From contig VBGR01000033.1 of assembly GCA_005880695.1 (NCBI GenBank), positions 1 through 64,000 of the forward strand: a stretch of DNA of 64,000 nucleotides, given 5' to 3'. The stretch is from Chloroflexota bacterium. Its GTDB lineage: Bacteria; Chloroflexota; Dormibacteria; Dormibacterales; Dormibacteraceae. Below are positions 25,974-34,342 of this stretch, piece by piece; within the stretch, counting starts at the first letter, position 1; each line of letters starts with the position of its first letter. Made by a program: the position numbers and the translations under genes. Under the pieces are notes generated by a model. The model did not search any database, had not been told where the DNA came from, and worked only from the letters and a program-made list of their open reading frames with translations.

Positions 25974-28495
25974 CAGTCGAGACTCCTGCTTTCGAACTCA
26001 CCGGCGTAGACGTACTTGAAGAGCTCCTCGACCTTCGGGTTCGGGCTCTCGTCCGCGTACTTGACGACCTCTTCGATCTCGTTTTCGATCTCGCCGTCGA
26101 TCCGCTTGAAGTCCTCGTCGCCGGCGATCTTGGCTTCCCTCAGGGCATGCTCAAAGTCGGTGATGGGGTCGGCCTTGCGCCACTTCTCCTTCTCGGCCTC
26201 GTCGCGGTACTTGTCCGGGTCCACCACCGAGTGGCCCTTGAACCGGTAGCAAACCGACTCGATGAATCGCGGCTGGGAGTCCTTCCGCGTCTTCTCGACC
26301 ACCTCTGAGGTTTTCTCGAGGACTTCGAGGACGTGGTTGCCGTCGATCTGGAAGGACTCCATGTCATACGCGCAGGCCTTCTTGTAAATGTCGGCCACGG
26401 CCGAAGCCCGCTCGACAGCCGTGCCCATCCCGTACTTGTTGTTGATGCAGAACCAGATGATCGGGAGGTCGAACACCTTCGAGAAGTTGAGCGACTCATG
26501 GAAGGCGCCGATGTTCGTGGCGCCATCGCCGAACATGCAGAAAACGACGTCCTTCTTCTTCTGGTACTTGATGGCAAAGCCAGCACCGGTGGCCAGCGGA
26601 AGGTGGCCGCCGACGATGCCGTAGCCGCCCATGAAGCGGTGCTCGTAGTCGAAGATGTGCATCGAGCCGCCGCGTCCTCGAGCGCTGCCGGTCTCCCTGC
26701 CGAAGAGCTCGGCCATGACCGCTTTCGGGTCGATGCCGCGGGCGATCGCGTGTCCATGCTCGCGGTAGCTGGTGTAGATGTAGTCGCCAGGCTTGAGCGG
26801 CGCGATGCCGCCCACCACGGTGGCCTCTTCGCCGATGTTGAGGTGACAGTAGCCGCCGATCTTGGCGCGCGTGTACATCTCCTGGGCGCGCTCTTCGAAG
26901 CGCCTGATCAGCACCATCTCGCGGTAGAGCTTGAGCAGCTCGGTTCGGTTGTCCTTCGTCAGCTTGAGCCTGCCCGCGACGTGTACAGCGGGCGGTTGGG
27001 GCCTGCCGCCATTCGCCTCTGGCGACTTTTCCTTGGGCTTCGATTCGACGCGAGCCACGGAGTTCTCCTCCTTCTTCGTTGACGAGGCTTCGGCCGTCGC
27101 CGCGACGCGCGGCTTCCGGTTGGGGATCTCGATCGCCCGGCCGTCCGCGGCCAGCGCCGCCTGCAGGAACGACTCGGCCAGCGTCGGATGCGCGTGCATC
27201 GTAAGGTCGATCTCCTGGAGAGTCAGCCGGCGCTGCACCGCCAGCGTCGCCTCCGCGATGACATCGGTGACGCGGGGACCGATCATCTGCACGCCGAGGA
27301 TGATGTCGTCCTTGGCGTCGGCGACGACTTTGACGAGCCCTTCCGGCTGTCCGAGTGTGAGCGCGCGGCCGCTGGCCTGGAGCGGGAAGCGGCCGACCTT
27401 CACGTCGAGCCCCTGCTTGCGCGCCTCGCCTTCGCCGAGTCCCACGTTGGCGATCTCGGGGTCGGTGTAGATGCAGTTGGGGGCCGCGTGGTAGTCGGGC
27501 TTCCGTTCGGAACCGCCGGCGATGCTCTCCACCACACAGACGCCTTCGTAGGACGCCACGTGCGCCAGCATGATGCGGCCGATGACGTCGCCGATGGCGT
27601 ACACGTGGTCGGCGCTGGTGCGCAGGTGGTCGTCGACTTTGACGCGCTTGCCGTCGAGCTCGACGCCGGCCGCGTCAAGACCGAGTCCCTCGGTGTAAGG
27701 CGTGCGACCCGCCGCCAGCAGGACCACATCGGCGACCGCCTTCGAGCCCTCGCCACCAACGCCGAAGTGCACGGTCAGCGACTTGCCGTTCTTCTCGACG
27801 GACTCCACCTTGGCCTCGGTGTGCACGGCGCCGCCATCCCGCTCCAGGTGCTTGCGATAGGTTGTGGCGATCTCCGCGTCGACCATCGGCAGGATCTGGG
27901 GCAGCATCTCGAGCACGGTCACCTCGCTGCCCAGCTCGGAGTAGAGGGATGCGAACTCCATGCCCACGACCCCGCCGCCGATCACCACGAGCCGTTTCGG
28001 GATCTCCTTCAGCTCCAGGATCGCGGTGGAATCGATGGTGTGCTCGACGCCCTTGATCGGGATGCGCGAGGGGAAGGAGCCAGTCGCGATGATGACGTCC
28101 GCCGCCTGAATCTCCTGGTTACCGGCTTTGACGCGGCCCTTGCCCAGCAGCGTGGCCGTGGCGTTGATCGACTCGATGCCGGCGGCCTTGAAGAGGGTGC
28201 CCACACCGTTCACCAGGGTGCTGACCACCTTCGCCTTCCGCGCCTGCGCCGGCGCCATGTCGAAGGTGAGGTCTTTGAACTTGAGACCGAACTCCTCACC
28301 ACGTCTGGCCATCGCGTAGAGCTCGGCTGAGGTGAGCAGCGCCTTGGTCGGGATGCAGCCCCAGTTGAGGCAGGTCCCGCCCAGGCGGTCCTTCTCGATG
28401 ACGACGGTTTTTGCGCCCAGCTGAGCCGCGCGAAGGGCGGCCACGTAGCCGCCTGGCCCGCCGCCGATCACCGCCAGATCAAAGTTAGTGGGCAT
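25973..28495 (-). CDS. Fused dihydrolipoamide dehydrogenase (E3) and pyruvate dehydrogenase E1 alpha
   Basis: A single 840-codon frame. Residues 1-465 are a complete E3: FAD motif GGGPGG (11-16), redox disulfide Cys42/Cys47 in [16 protein letters not shown] domain [20 protein letters not shown] and the C-terminal HAHPTLAE dimer motif. A charged linker (about 466-525) joins it to E1alpha, which has the thiamine motif GDGATN...NN and the loop [20 protein letters not shown]. Inside the linker, AAGGAGG (27067-27073) lies 8 nt before an in-frame GTG at 27058, which would start a normal 361-residue E1alpha. Either a true fusion, or two products from one frame, is made. I saw no stop codon between the halves. 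Confidence 0.88.
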   Translation of the reverse strand: MPTNFDLAVIGGGPGGYVAALRAAQLGAKTVVIEKDRLGGTCLNWGCIPTKALLTSAELYAMARRGEEFGLKFKDLTFDMAPAQARKAKVVSTLVNGVGTLFKAAGIESINATATLLGKGRVKAGNQEIQAADVIIATGSFPSRIPIKGVEHTIDSTAILELKEIPKRLVVIGGGVVGMEFASLYSELGSEVTVLEMLPQILPMVDAEIATTYRKHLERDGGAVHTEAKVESVEKNGKSLTVHFGVGGEGSKAVADVVLLAAGRTPYTEGLGLDAAGVELDGKRVKVDDHLRTSADHVYAIGDVIGRIMLAHVASYEGVCVVESIAGGSERKPDYHAAPNCIYTDPEIANVGLGEGEARKQGLDVKVGRFPLQASGRALTLGQPEGLVKVVADAKDDIILGVQMIGPRVTDVIAEATLAVQRRLTLQEIDLTMHAHPTLAESFLQAALAADGRAIEIPNRKPRVAATAEASSTKKEENSVARVESKPKEKSPEANGGRPQPPAVHVAGRLKLTKDNRTELLKLYREMVLIRRFEERAQEMYTRAKIGGYCHLNIGEEATVVGGIAPLKPGDYIYTSYREHGHAIARGIDPKAVMAELFGRETGSARGRGGSMHIFDYEHRFMGGYGIVGGHLPLATGAGFAIKYQKKKDVVFCMFGDGATNIGAFHESLNFSKVFDLPIIWFCINNKYGMGTAVERASAVADIYKKACAYDMESFQIDGNHVLEVLEKTSEVVEKTRKDSQPRFIESVCYRFKGHSVVDPDKYRDEAEKEKWRKADPITDFEHALREAKIAGDEDFKRIDGEIENEIEEVVKYADESPNPKVEELFKYVYAGEFESRSLD

Positions 28496-28515
28496 GCTTC
28501 ACTCGCTGCTGTGGG

Positions 28516-28538
28516 CTGGGGCTCGTAGAAAGCCCCAG
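28516..28538 (-). other. Perfect hairpin between nadE and the pyruvate dehydrogenase operon
   Basis: CTGGGGCT and AGCCCCAG form an 8-bp stem with a 7-nt loop. On the minus strand no T-run follows, so it may be a weak terminator for nadE or a 5-prime UTR structure of the E3-E1alpha mRNA. Confidence 0.4.
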
Positions 28539-28543
28539 AGGAA

Positions 28544-30334
28544 TTATGCGCGGGTGCTCTTCTTGGCCGACCCGGTCTGAGATCGCAGCCCATCGGGGGC
28601 GTAGCGGTTCGTGAGCGGCATCCGGCGATCGCGGCCGAAGGCTCGCGGAGTGATCTTGATGCCGGGCGGCGCCTGGCGCCGCTTGTACTCGGAGCGGTCG
28701 ACGAGGTGGATGACGCGCGCCACCGTATGTGGGTCGTGCCCGGCCGCCACCAGCTCTTCATAGCTGCGGTCGTCCTCGACGTAGCCGCGGAGGATGGGAT
28801 CCAGCTCCTCGTACGGCGGCAGCGAATCGCTGTCCTTCTGCTCCTCGCGCAGCTCAGCCGAGGGGGCCTTGGTCAGCACGCGCTCCGGGATCACCTTCGC
28901 CGCCAGCGAATTTCGGTACCGGCAGAGCTCATAGACCTCGGTCTTGGTGATGTCCTTCAGCACCGCGAAACCGCCCGCCATGTCGCCGTACAGCGTGCAG
29001 TACCCCGTGGCCAGCTCGGACTTGTTTCCAGTGCTGAGCACCAGCCAGCCGAATTTGTTGGAGAGGCCCATCAGGACGTTACCCCGGATGCGGGGCTGGA
29101 TATTCTCCTCGGCGACTCCCGGCTCGGTGCCGTCGTAGGCCTCCTTGAACATCTCCTCGAAGGCTCGGTGGGCCGCGTCGATCGGGATCTCGAGGAGCTC
29201 GATGCCGAGGTTCTCGGCGACCGCTCCGGCGTCCTCCAGGTTCTCCTGTGACGTGAAGCGCGAGGGCATCAGGACGCCGACCACGTTGCCAGGCCCGAGC
29301 GCGTCCGCGGCGACGGTCGCCGTCAGCGCCGAGTCGATCCCGCCCGAAAGGCCGAGCAGGACTTTGTCGAAGCCGTTCTTGCCGACATAGTCGCGGGTTC
29401 CGACCATCAGCGCGGCGTAGATCTCCGCCGCGCCCTCCAGCGGCGCGGTCACGGGCGCGCGCAGCCAGGGCCGGGCCGGCGGCGGAGTGGAGCTGACCGG
29501 CACCTCGGCGACCTCCATGTCGACCTGGATCGGCTCCTGCGCCTCCCGGCGGAGCCTCGTGTCGTGGAGCCGCTCCCCGAACACAGAGCCGACGTCTAGG
29601 TCGCCGACGAGGAGCTCCTCTTCGAAACTGCGCGCGTGGGCGATGACCTGGCCTTCCGGTCCGAAGACCAGGCTGTTCCCGTCGAAGACCAGCTCGTCCT
29701 GGCCGCCGACGTGGTTGACCCAGGCGAGGAAGGCGCGCGAGTCCATGGCCCGCGTCGCGATCATCGTCTCCCGGGCCGCGCGTTTCCCGGAGTGATAGGG
29801 GGAGCCGTTGATGTTGACCAGCAGCTCGACGCCCTGCTGGGCCTGGACGCTGATCGGACCGGTGGCGTACCAGGCGTCCTCGCAGATGCTGACGCCGATC
29901 CGCACTCCCGCCAGCTCGAAGATCGGACAGCGGCGGCCCCGCCGGAAGTAGCGCTCCTCGTCGAAGACGCCGTAGTTGGGCAGGTAGAACTTGTGGTAGA
30001 CCCCGCGCACCTGGCCGCCCTCCACAAAGGCGGCCGCGTTGTAGATGTCGAGGTCGTGGTCGACGAAGCCGACCACTGCGGCAATGTCCTCGGTGGCGGC
30101 TGCGACGCGGTCCAGGTAGCGGAGGTTGTCGCGGATGAACGAAGGCTTGAGCAGCAGGTCTTCGGGCGGGTAGCCGGTGAGCGCCAGCTCGGGGAAGACG
30201 ATGAGGTCGGCCTCGGCTTCGCGCGCCCGTCCGATCCATTCCACAATCCGGTCACAGTTCCGCCCGAGGTCGCCCACCACCAGGTTCATCTGCGCGAGCG
30301 CGATCCGCAGGGTGCGCGGCGACTGGGTCTCCAC
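28544..30334 (-). CDS. nadE: Glutamine-dependent NAD+ synthetase
   Basis: A 596-residue two-domain enzyme that amidates nicotinic acid adenine dinucleotide to NAD+. The N-terminal nitrilase-type glutaminase (about 8-275) has the Glu49-Lys115-Cys151 triad (FPELALTGYPPEDL, YHKFYLPNYG, ICEDAWY). The C-terminal synthetase (about 300-580) has the ATP loop GLSGGIDSALT and KSELATGYCTLYGDMAGGF. The length is normal for the fused form. The start is GTG. It lies 15 nt after the GH5 gene on the same strand. Confidence 0.95.
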   Translation of the reverse strand: METQSPRTLRIALAQMNLVVGDLGRNCDRIVEWIGRAREAEADLIVFPELALTGYPPEDLLLKPSFIRDNLRYLDRVAAATEDIAAVVGFVDHDLDIYNAAAFVEGGQVRGVYHKFYLPNYGVFDEERYFRRGRRCPIFELAGVRIGVSICEDAWYATGPISVQAQQGVELLVNINGSPYHSGKRAARETMIATRAMDSRAFLAWVNHVGGQDELVFDGNSLVFGPEGQVIAHARSFEEELLVGDLDVGSVFGERLHDTRLRREAQEPIQVDMEVAEVPVSSTPPPARPWLRAPVTAPLEGAAEIYAALMVGTRDYVGKNGFDKVLLGLSGGIDSALTATVAADALGPGNVVGVLMPSRFTSQENLEDAGAVAENLGIELLEIPIDAAHRAFEEMFKEAYDGTEPGVAEENIQPRIRGNVLMGLSNKFGWLVLSTGNKSELATGYCTLYGDMAGGFAVLKDITKTEVYELCRYRNSLAAKVIPERVLTKAPSAELREEQKDSDSLPPYEELDPILRGYVEDDRSYEELVAAGHDPHTVARVIHLVDRSEYKRRQAPPGIKITPRAFGRDRRMPLTNRYAPDGLRSQTGSAKKSTRA

Positions 30335-30348
30335 GCCTGAATTCTTCC

Positions 30349-32130
30349 CTATTTGCAGTTCGCCAGTCGCAGTGGCGCGGCCGCCACGGAGAGCGCGAAC
30401 CTACCCGACGGTGCGTGGAGAGTCAGCGTTCGAAAGCCGTTCGGAGCATTGATCAGGTCGCCGCCGGCGGCGGCGCCGGTCACTTCGGGCGGGATAACCA
30501 CGACGCTGTCAGGATCCTGCGGCCGGGCGGTGCCCACCATGCTGAAAGCGCCCGTCGACGGGTCGTAGGAGAACGTGAAGTCGCGGCTGCCGACGGCCAC
30601 CGGGTAGACGCGGGCCAGGAGAGCTTCGCGGCCGCTGCGCAGACACCCGCTCTGCGGCTTGACGCCCGTCTCCTTCGGCCGCCCGTCGTAGGCGCAGCGC
30701 TGGTCCTTGGCGTCGCCGTAAACGCCGGCGTAAATGCCCCAGGTGGTTCCCGAGGCGCAGTTCTCCTTCCAGGTCCAGAACGTGAACCCGACCTGGTGCT
30801 TCTCCTGCTCGGCCAGCTGGTTGCGCAGCAGCAGCGCGTCTTCGGTCGTCTCGCTGCCGAATTCCGTCACAAAGAGGGCGGCGCCCAGCGCCCGGGCCTC
30901 GAGGTCGGCCGTCTTGTAGCTCTGCTCGTACCCGAAGAAGGGATAGCTGGCCTTGTCCGGCTGCTGGCCGGCGAGCGCGTCGAACGTGTACTTGTGCGTG
31001 TAGGCGTGCAGCGCCAGGACCAGGTTGGGGTAAGCGCTGAGCGTCAGGCCGAGGTGGGTCGGGAAGTCCGTGATCTCGCGAACCAGCCCGGTGTCCAGGA
31101 AGAACAGGTGGCGGCGGTCGTGAATGCCGAGGTCGGGGTAGCCGCAGGGCGCCGGCATGAATACCTGAGTCGCGCAGCGGATGCCGTCCCGAGCACCAGT
31201 CAGGGCGTCGATGACGCGCCGGTAGAAAGGAAAGAGGAGCAGGTCCTCGAACCCCGGCGAGAGGTTCCAGCCTGGCCAGGGCTCGTTGAAGATGCCGTAG
31301 CCGGCCACTGTGCTGTCGCTTTTGAAGCGACGCGCGATGGCGGCAAGGGCGCCGATGTACTCGTCCTGGAGGCCGGCGCGGTTGTACCAGAAGTTGGAGT
31401 CCGCCTCCAGCACCGCGGGGTTTACCTCGCGCTGGCCTAAGTAGACCTCTGACGGCAGGAGATCGGTGTAGGTGGCCCACTTCGGGGCCCCCGAGTAGTC
31501 CCAGAGACCTGGTGGCTTGCCGCCTGGAAGGGGCGGCTCGGTCGGCCGTCCCACGTACCGCGAGTAAGCGTTCTGGTGTATGTCGAGGATCACGTACAGC
31601 CCCTGGGCGCGGGCCCAGCCGACGACCTGCGCCACGCGGTCGAGATACTGCCGGCTGTAGATGCCGCGCTGCGGCTCCAGGAGGCTCCAGGAGAGCGCCA
31701 GGCGGATCACGTTGAAGCCCAGCGCGCGCATCTCGGAGACGTCGTTCTGGCAGAGCGGCGGGACCCGGATCGTCGCCGAGTTGGCCGGGCACCTTCCGGC
31801 GTAGGCGGCCGGGTCTATCGGGTAGTGGGGGGCTGGCTCGGTCTTCGTCGGATCAGTGCCCGACCAGAAGTCGATCAGACCGCCCGGGATCGCCCCGTGC
31901 AGGAGCACGAGGCGGCCCTCCGGGTCGGCGATGTAAGGCCGGGCGCCGGCGGGATGCTCGACGCGCAGCCAGGGGAGCGAGCCGGCCGGCGCCGTGCCTT
32001 CAGGGAGGACCGCCGGAGCGGTGCGGGTGACGAGGCTCACCACGACGGCGCCCGGGTAGCTGATCGCGGAGATGAGCACGACCAGGAGCACCGCCGGGAT
32101 CCGGACCAGCGTCGGCCGGAGGTTTGTCAA
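30349..32130 (-). CDS. Secreted or membrane-anchored glycoside hydrolase family 5 (endoglycoceramidase-like)
   Basis: A 593-residue protein from the TTG at 32130, which overlaps the preceding stop (TTGA). An N-terminal hydrophobic helix (about 8-31) directs it out of the cytoplasm. The TIM-barrel carries GFNVIRLALSWSLLEPQRGI, VILDIHQN, the acid/base Glu in GIFNEPWPGW and the nucleophile Glu in LFVTEFGSE. A C-terminal beta domain (about 490-593) follows. This layout resembles endoglycosylceramidases and related GH5 enzymes, but the substrate is not proven. Longer readings that start at 32496 run through the upstream gene and are not credible. Confidence 0.8.
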   Translation of the reverse strand: MTNLRPTLVRIPAVLLVVLISAISYPGAVVVSLVTRTAPAVLPEGTAPAGSLPWLRVEHPAGARPYIADPEGRLVLLHGAIPGGLIDFWSGTDPTKTEPAPHYPIDPAAYAGRCPANSATIRVPPLCQNDVSEMRALGFNVIRLALSWSLLEPQRGIYSRQYLDRVAQVVGWARAQGLYVILDIHQNAYSRYVGRPTEPPLPGGKPPGLWDYSGAPKWATYTDLLPSEVYLGQREVNPAVLEADSNFWYNRAGLQDEYIGALAAIARRFKSDSTVAGYGIFNEPWPGWNLSPGFEDLLLFPFYRRVIDALTGARDGIRCATQVFMPAPCGYPDLGIHDRRHLFFLDTGLVREITDFPTHLGLTLSAYPNLVLALHAYTHKYTFDALAGQQPDKASYPFFGYEQSYKTADLEARALGAALFVTEFGSETTEDALLLRNQLAEQEKHQVGFTFWTWKENCASGTTWGIYAGVYGDAKDQRCAYDGRPKETGVKPQSGCLRSGREALLARVYPVAVGSRDFTFSYDPSTGAFSMVGTARPQDPDSVVVIPPEVTGAAAGGDLINAPNGFRTLTLHAPSGRFALSVAAAPLRLANCK

Positions 32131-32369
32131 AGCGCGCTCACCAGCCAAAGTGCGACGCCCCCGACGAGCGTGATCGTCCCGACGATGCCCGCGAAAAGGC
32201 CGAAGGCCGCGGAGCCTTCGCCGGTCAGCACGATGCCTTCTTGAGCCCGGTGGATGTTGCGCAGCGAGCGGAGCGCGACGGCTATGGCGAAGGGGGCGAA
32301 GACGCCAAAGAACAAACCGACGAAGCCAAGCAGCGCCGCCCGGGTCGCGAAAACCTCTCTGACTCTCAC
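32127..32369 (-). CDS. Small two-helix membrane protein
   Basis: An 80-residue protein with hydrophobic helices at about 10-33 and 55-78 and a polar loop. I do not recognise a family; the layout resembles DUF4190-like small membrane proteins. It overlaps the GH5 gene by 4 nt and so is probably cotranslated with it. Its GTG/ATG region diverges from the sulfur-carrier gene at 32401. Confidence 0.6.
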   Translation of the reverse strand: MRVREVFATRAALLGFVGLFFGVFAPFAIAVALRSLRNIHRAQEGIVLTGEGSAAFGLFAGIVGTITLVGGVALWLVSAL

Positions 32370-32400
32370 GGAGTCGGAATCTTAGGGGTGACTCGCCACA

Positions 32401-32604
32401 ATGGGGGATGTGAAGGTCACGATCCTGCCGCGCCGCGAGACGCGTGAGGTGGAGGCCGCGGACGTCGGGCACCTCCTGCGCAGCCTGGGCCTGCACCAGG
32501 ACGCCTACATCGTCATCCGGGACGACGTGATCCTGACCCGCGACGTGCGGCTCCAGTCCGGAGACCAGATCGAGGTCTGGCCCGTCATCTCTGGAGGCAG
32601 TTGA
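32401..32604 (+). CDS. ThiS/MoaD-like sulfur carrier (TtuB-like)
   Basis: A 67-residue beta-grasp protein: VKVTILPRRETREVEA at the start, LLRSLGLHQDAYIVIRDD in the middle and GDQIEVWPVISGGS at the end. The functional Gly-Gly (65-66) is followed by one extra residue, Ser67, before the stop. Family carriers end in exposed GG, which is adenylated and thiocarboxylated. The adjacent TtuA-type thiolase, whose start overlaps this stop (TTGA), makes a TtuB-like role in tRNA 2-thiouridine formation likely. The extra serine implies processing, possibly by the JAMM peptidase at 13082, or an unusual mechanism. Confidence 0.8.
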   Translation: MGDVKVTILPRRETREVEAADVGHLLRSLGLHQDAYIVIRDDVILTRDVRLQSGDQIEVWPVISGGS

Positions 32605-33563
32605 CAGAAATGCGCTGCATCAAGTGCAGGGCGCCCGCCAACGTCGAGGTCCGCCGCCACCGCTCGGCCTTCTGTGCGGGCTGCTATCCGGACTGGTTCC
32701 GCACCCAGGTCCAACGCACCATCGACGACGACCGGATGTTTTCCCGAGACGACCGTGTGCTGGTGGCCATCTCGGGCGGCAAGGACAGCCTCGCCCTCTG
32801 GCACGCGCTGCTGCGGCTCGGGTACCAGGCCGACGGGATGTACATCCGCCTCGGCATCGGCGAGTACTCGGAGCGCTCCCAGGCCAAGAGCGAGGCCTTC
32901 GCCGCGAAGCACGGCCTCCGCCTGCACCAGGTGGACCTTGCCGCCGATCACGGCTTCACCATCCCGCAGATGCGAAACCAGCGGGAGGGCAAGCCCTGCG
33001 CCGCCTGCGGCACGGTGAAGCGCTACCACTTCAACAAGGTGGCGGTGGACCTCGGCTACTCGGTGGTCGCGACCGGCCATAACCTGGACGACGAGGCGGC
33101 GACGCTCTTCGGCAACGTCCTCCACTGGCAGACCGACTTCCTCGGCCGCCAGGGCCCGGTCCTGGAGAGCACCCACTCCAATCTCGCCCGCAAGGTGAAG
33201 CCGCTCTACCGCCTGGCCGAGCGCGACTCGGCGGCCTACGCGATCATCGAGCGGATCGACTACATCGTGGAGGAGTGCCCGATGGCCGTCGGCGCCAAAT
33301 CACTCGCCTACAAGGACACCCTCAACGCGCTCGAGGAGACCCAGCCCGGACTGAAGTACCAATTCCTCGTCGGGTTCCTGCGCCAGGGTCGCAAGGCGGT
33401 GAAAACCGAGGACCCGGTCCAGATTCGCGAGTGCGCCAAGTGCGGGCAACCCACGACCGCCGAGGTCTGCGCCTACTGCCGGATGGTCGAGCGCCGGCTG
33501 AAGAAGCTCCCCTCCCTCGCCTCCCCGCTCGGCGGGGAGGGTGGGGAGGGGCAGCAGCAGTGA
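32601..33563 (+). CDS. ttuA: TtuA/TtcA-family tRNA 2-thiolation enzyme
   Basis: A 320-residue PP-loop ATPase. The N-terminal zinc ribbon uses Cys6, 9, 25 and 28. The PP-loop is SGGKDS (58-63). The [4Fe-4S] cysteines are Cys133 and Cys136 (KPCAACGTVKR) and Cys226 (EECP). A second zinc ribbon uses Cys278, 281, 290 and 293. This is the TtuA layout; TtuA thiolates U54 of tRNA using a thiocarboxylated carrier, here presumably the upstream ThiS-like protein. The last 15 residues (Leu/Pro/Gly-rich) are encoded by an inverted repeat. The stop overlaps the pyrF start. Confidence 0.9.
   Translation: MTEMRCIKCRAPANVEVRRHRSAFCAGCYPDWFRTQVQRTIDDDRMFSRDDRVLVAISGGKDSLALWHALLRLGYQADGMYIRLGIGEYSERSQAKSEAFAAKHGLRLHQVDLAADHGFTIPQMRNQREGKPCAACGTVKRYHFNKVAVDLGYSVVATGHNLDDEAATLFGNVLHWQTDFLGRQGPVLESTHSNLARKVKPLYRLAERDSAAYAIIERIDYIVEECPMAVGAKSLAYKDTLNALEETQPGLKYQFLVGFLRQGRKAVKTEDPVQIRECAKCGQPTTAEVCAYCRMVERRLKKLPSLASPLGGEGGEGQQQ
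33509..33551. repeat. GC-rich nested inverted repeat (REP-like) at the end of ttuA
   Basis: An outer 8-bp stem (CCCCTCCC at 33509 against GGGAGGGG ending 33551) encloses a perfect 9-bp stem CCTCCCCGC/GCGGGGAGG with a 3-nt loop. It resembles REP-type palindromes found in many genomes and encodes the low-complexity C-terminus of TtuA. A related arm is in the terminator at 23418-23450. Confidence 0.55.
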
Positions 33564-34342
33564 CCTTTTTCGACAAGCTGCGGGCGGCGGCCGTCGCCCG
33601 GGAGACATTGCTCTGCGTCGGACTGGACCCGGATCCAGACCGGATCGAAGGCGGCGCGGCGGGCGCAGCCCGGTTCTGCATCGACGTCGTCGGGCGCACG
33701 GCCGATCTGGCCTGCTGCTACAAGCCCAACGCGGCCTTCTGGGAGCAGTACGGACCCGACGGCTGGAAGGCGCTGGCCGAGCTGCGCGCGGCGATCCCGG
33801 GGGAGATCCCGGTGATCTTCGACGCCAAGCGGGCCGACGTGCCCAGCACGATGGCCGCCTACGCCCGGGCGGCGTTCGATGTCCTTCGCATGGACGCCCT
33901 GACCGTCCACGCCTACCACGGCGCCGACTCTCTGGCCGAGGCCACCCGCCACGTCGAAAACGGCGTCTACGTGGTCTGCCGCACCTCCAACCCGGGCGCG
34001 GCCGACCTCCAGCACCTGGATGCCCGAGGCGAGCCTTTCTACCTCCAGGTCGCCGAGCTGGCCCGGCGCGTGAACGCGGCGGGCAACGTGGGCCTGGTGG
34101 TCGGAGCGACGGCGCCGGAGCAGGTGGCGAAGCTGCGGGCGCACTCGTCGCTGCCGTTTCTCCTGCCCGGGGTGGGCGCCCAGGGAGGTGACCTGGAGGC
34201 GTCGGTCCGGGCGGCCTGGAACGGCGACCCCGCCGGCTGCCTGGTCAACGCGAGCCGCTCGGTCCTTTACGCGGACGACCCCGGCCGGGCCGCTCGCGAG
34301 CTGCGGGACCGGATGCGGGCGTTGGTGACGATCGCCGCATGA
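33560..34342 (+). CDS. pyrF: Orotidine 5-prime-phosphate decarboxylase, type 2
   Basis: A 260-residue TIM-barrel enzyme for the last step of UMP synthesis. It has LCVGLDPDPDRI at the N-terminus and the catalytic DAKRAD motif (Asp88, Lys90, Asp93) preceded by IPVIFDAKRADVPSTM. TSNPGAADLQ and LLPGVGAQGG complete the phosphate site, as in the TIGR02127 subfamily. The GTG start at 33560 overlaps the ttuA stop (GTGA). Longer readings extend into ttuA and are rejected. The stop overlaps the next gene (ATGA). Confidence 0.95.
   Translation: MTFFDKLRAAAVARETLLCVGLDPDPDRIEGGAAGAARFCIDVVGRTADLACCYKPNAAFWEQYGPDGWKALAELRAAIPGEIPVIFDAKRADVPSTMAAYARAAFDVLRMDALTVHAYHGADSLAEATRHVENGVYVVCRTSNPGAADLQHLDARGEPFYLQVAELARRVNAAGNVGLVVGATAPEQVAKLRAHSSLPFLLPGVGAQGGDLEASVRAAWNGDPAGCLVNASRSVLYADDPGRAARELRDRMRALVTIAA

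Noticed and set aside
32131-32496. N-terminal extension of the GH5 gene to 32496
   Set aside because: It overlaps the small membrane protein in another frame and encodes Arg/His-rich shadow sequence. TTG 32130 with TTGA coupling fits better.
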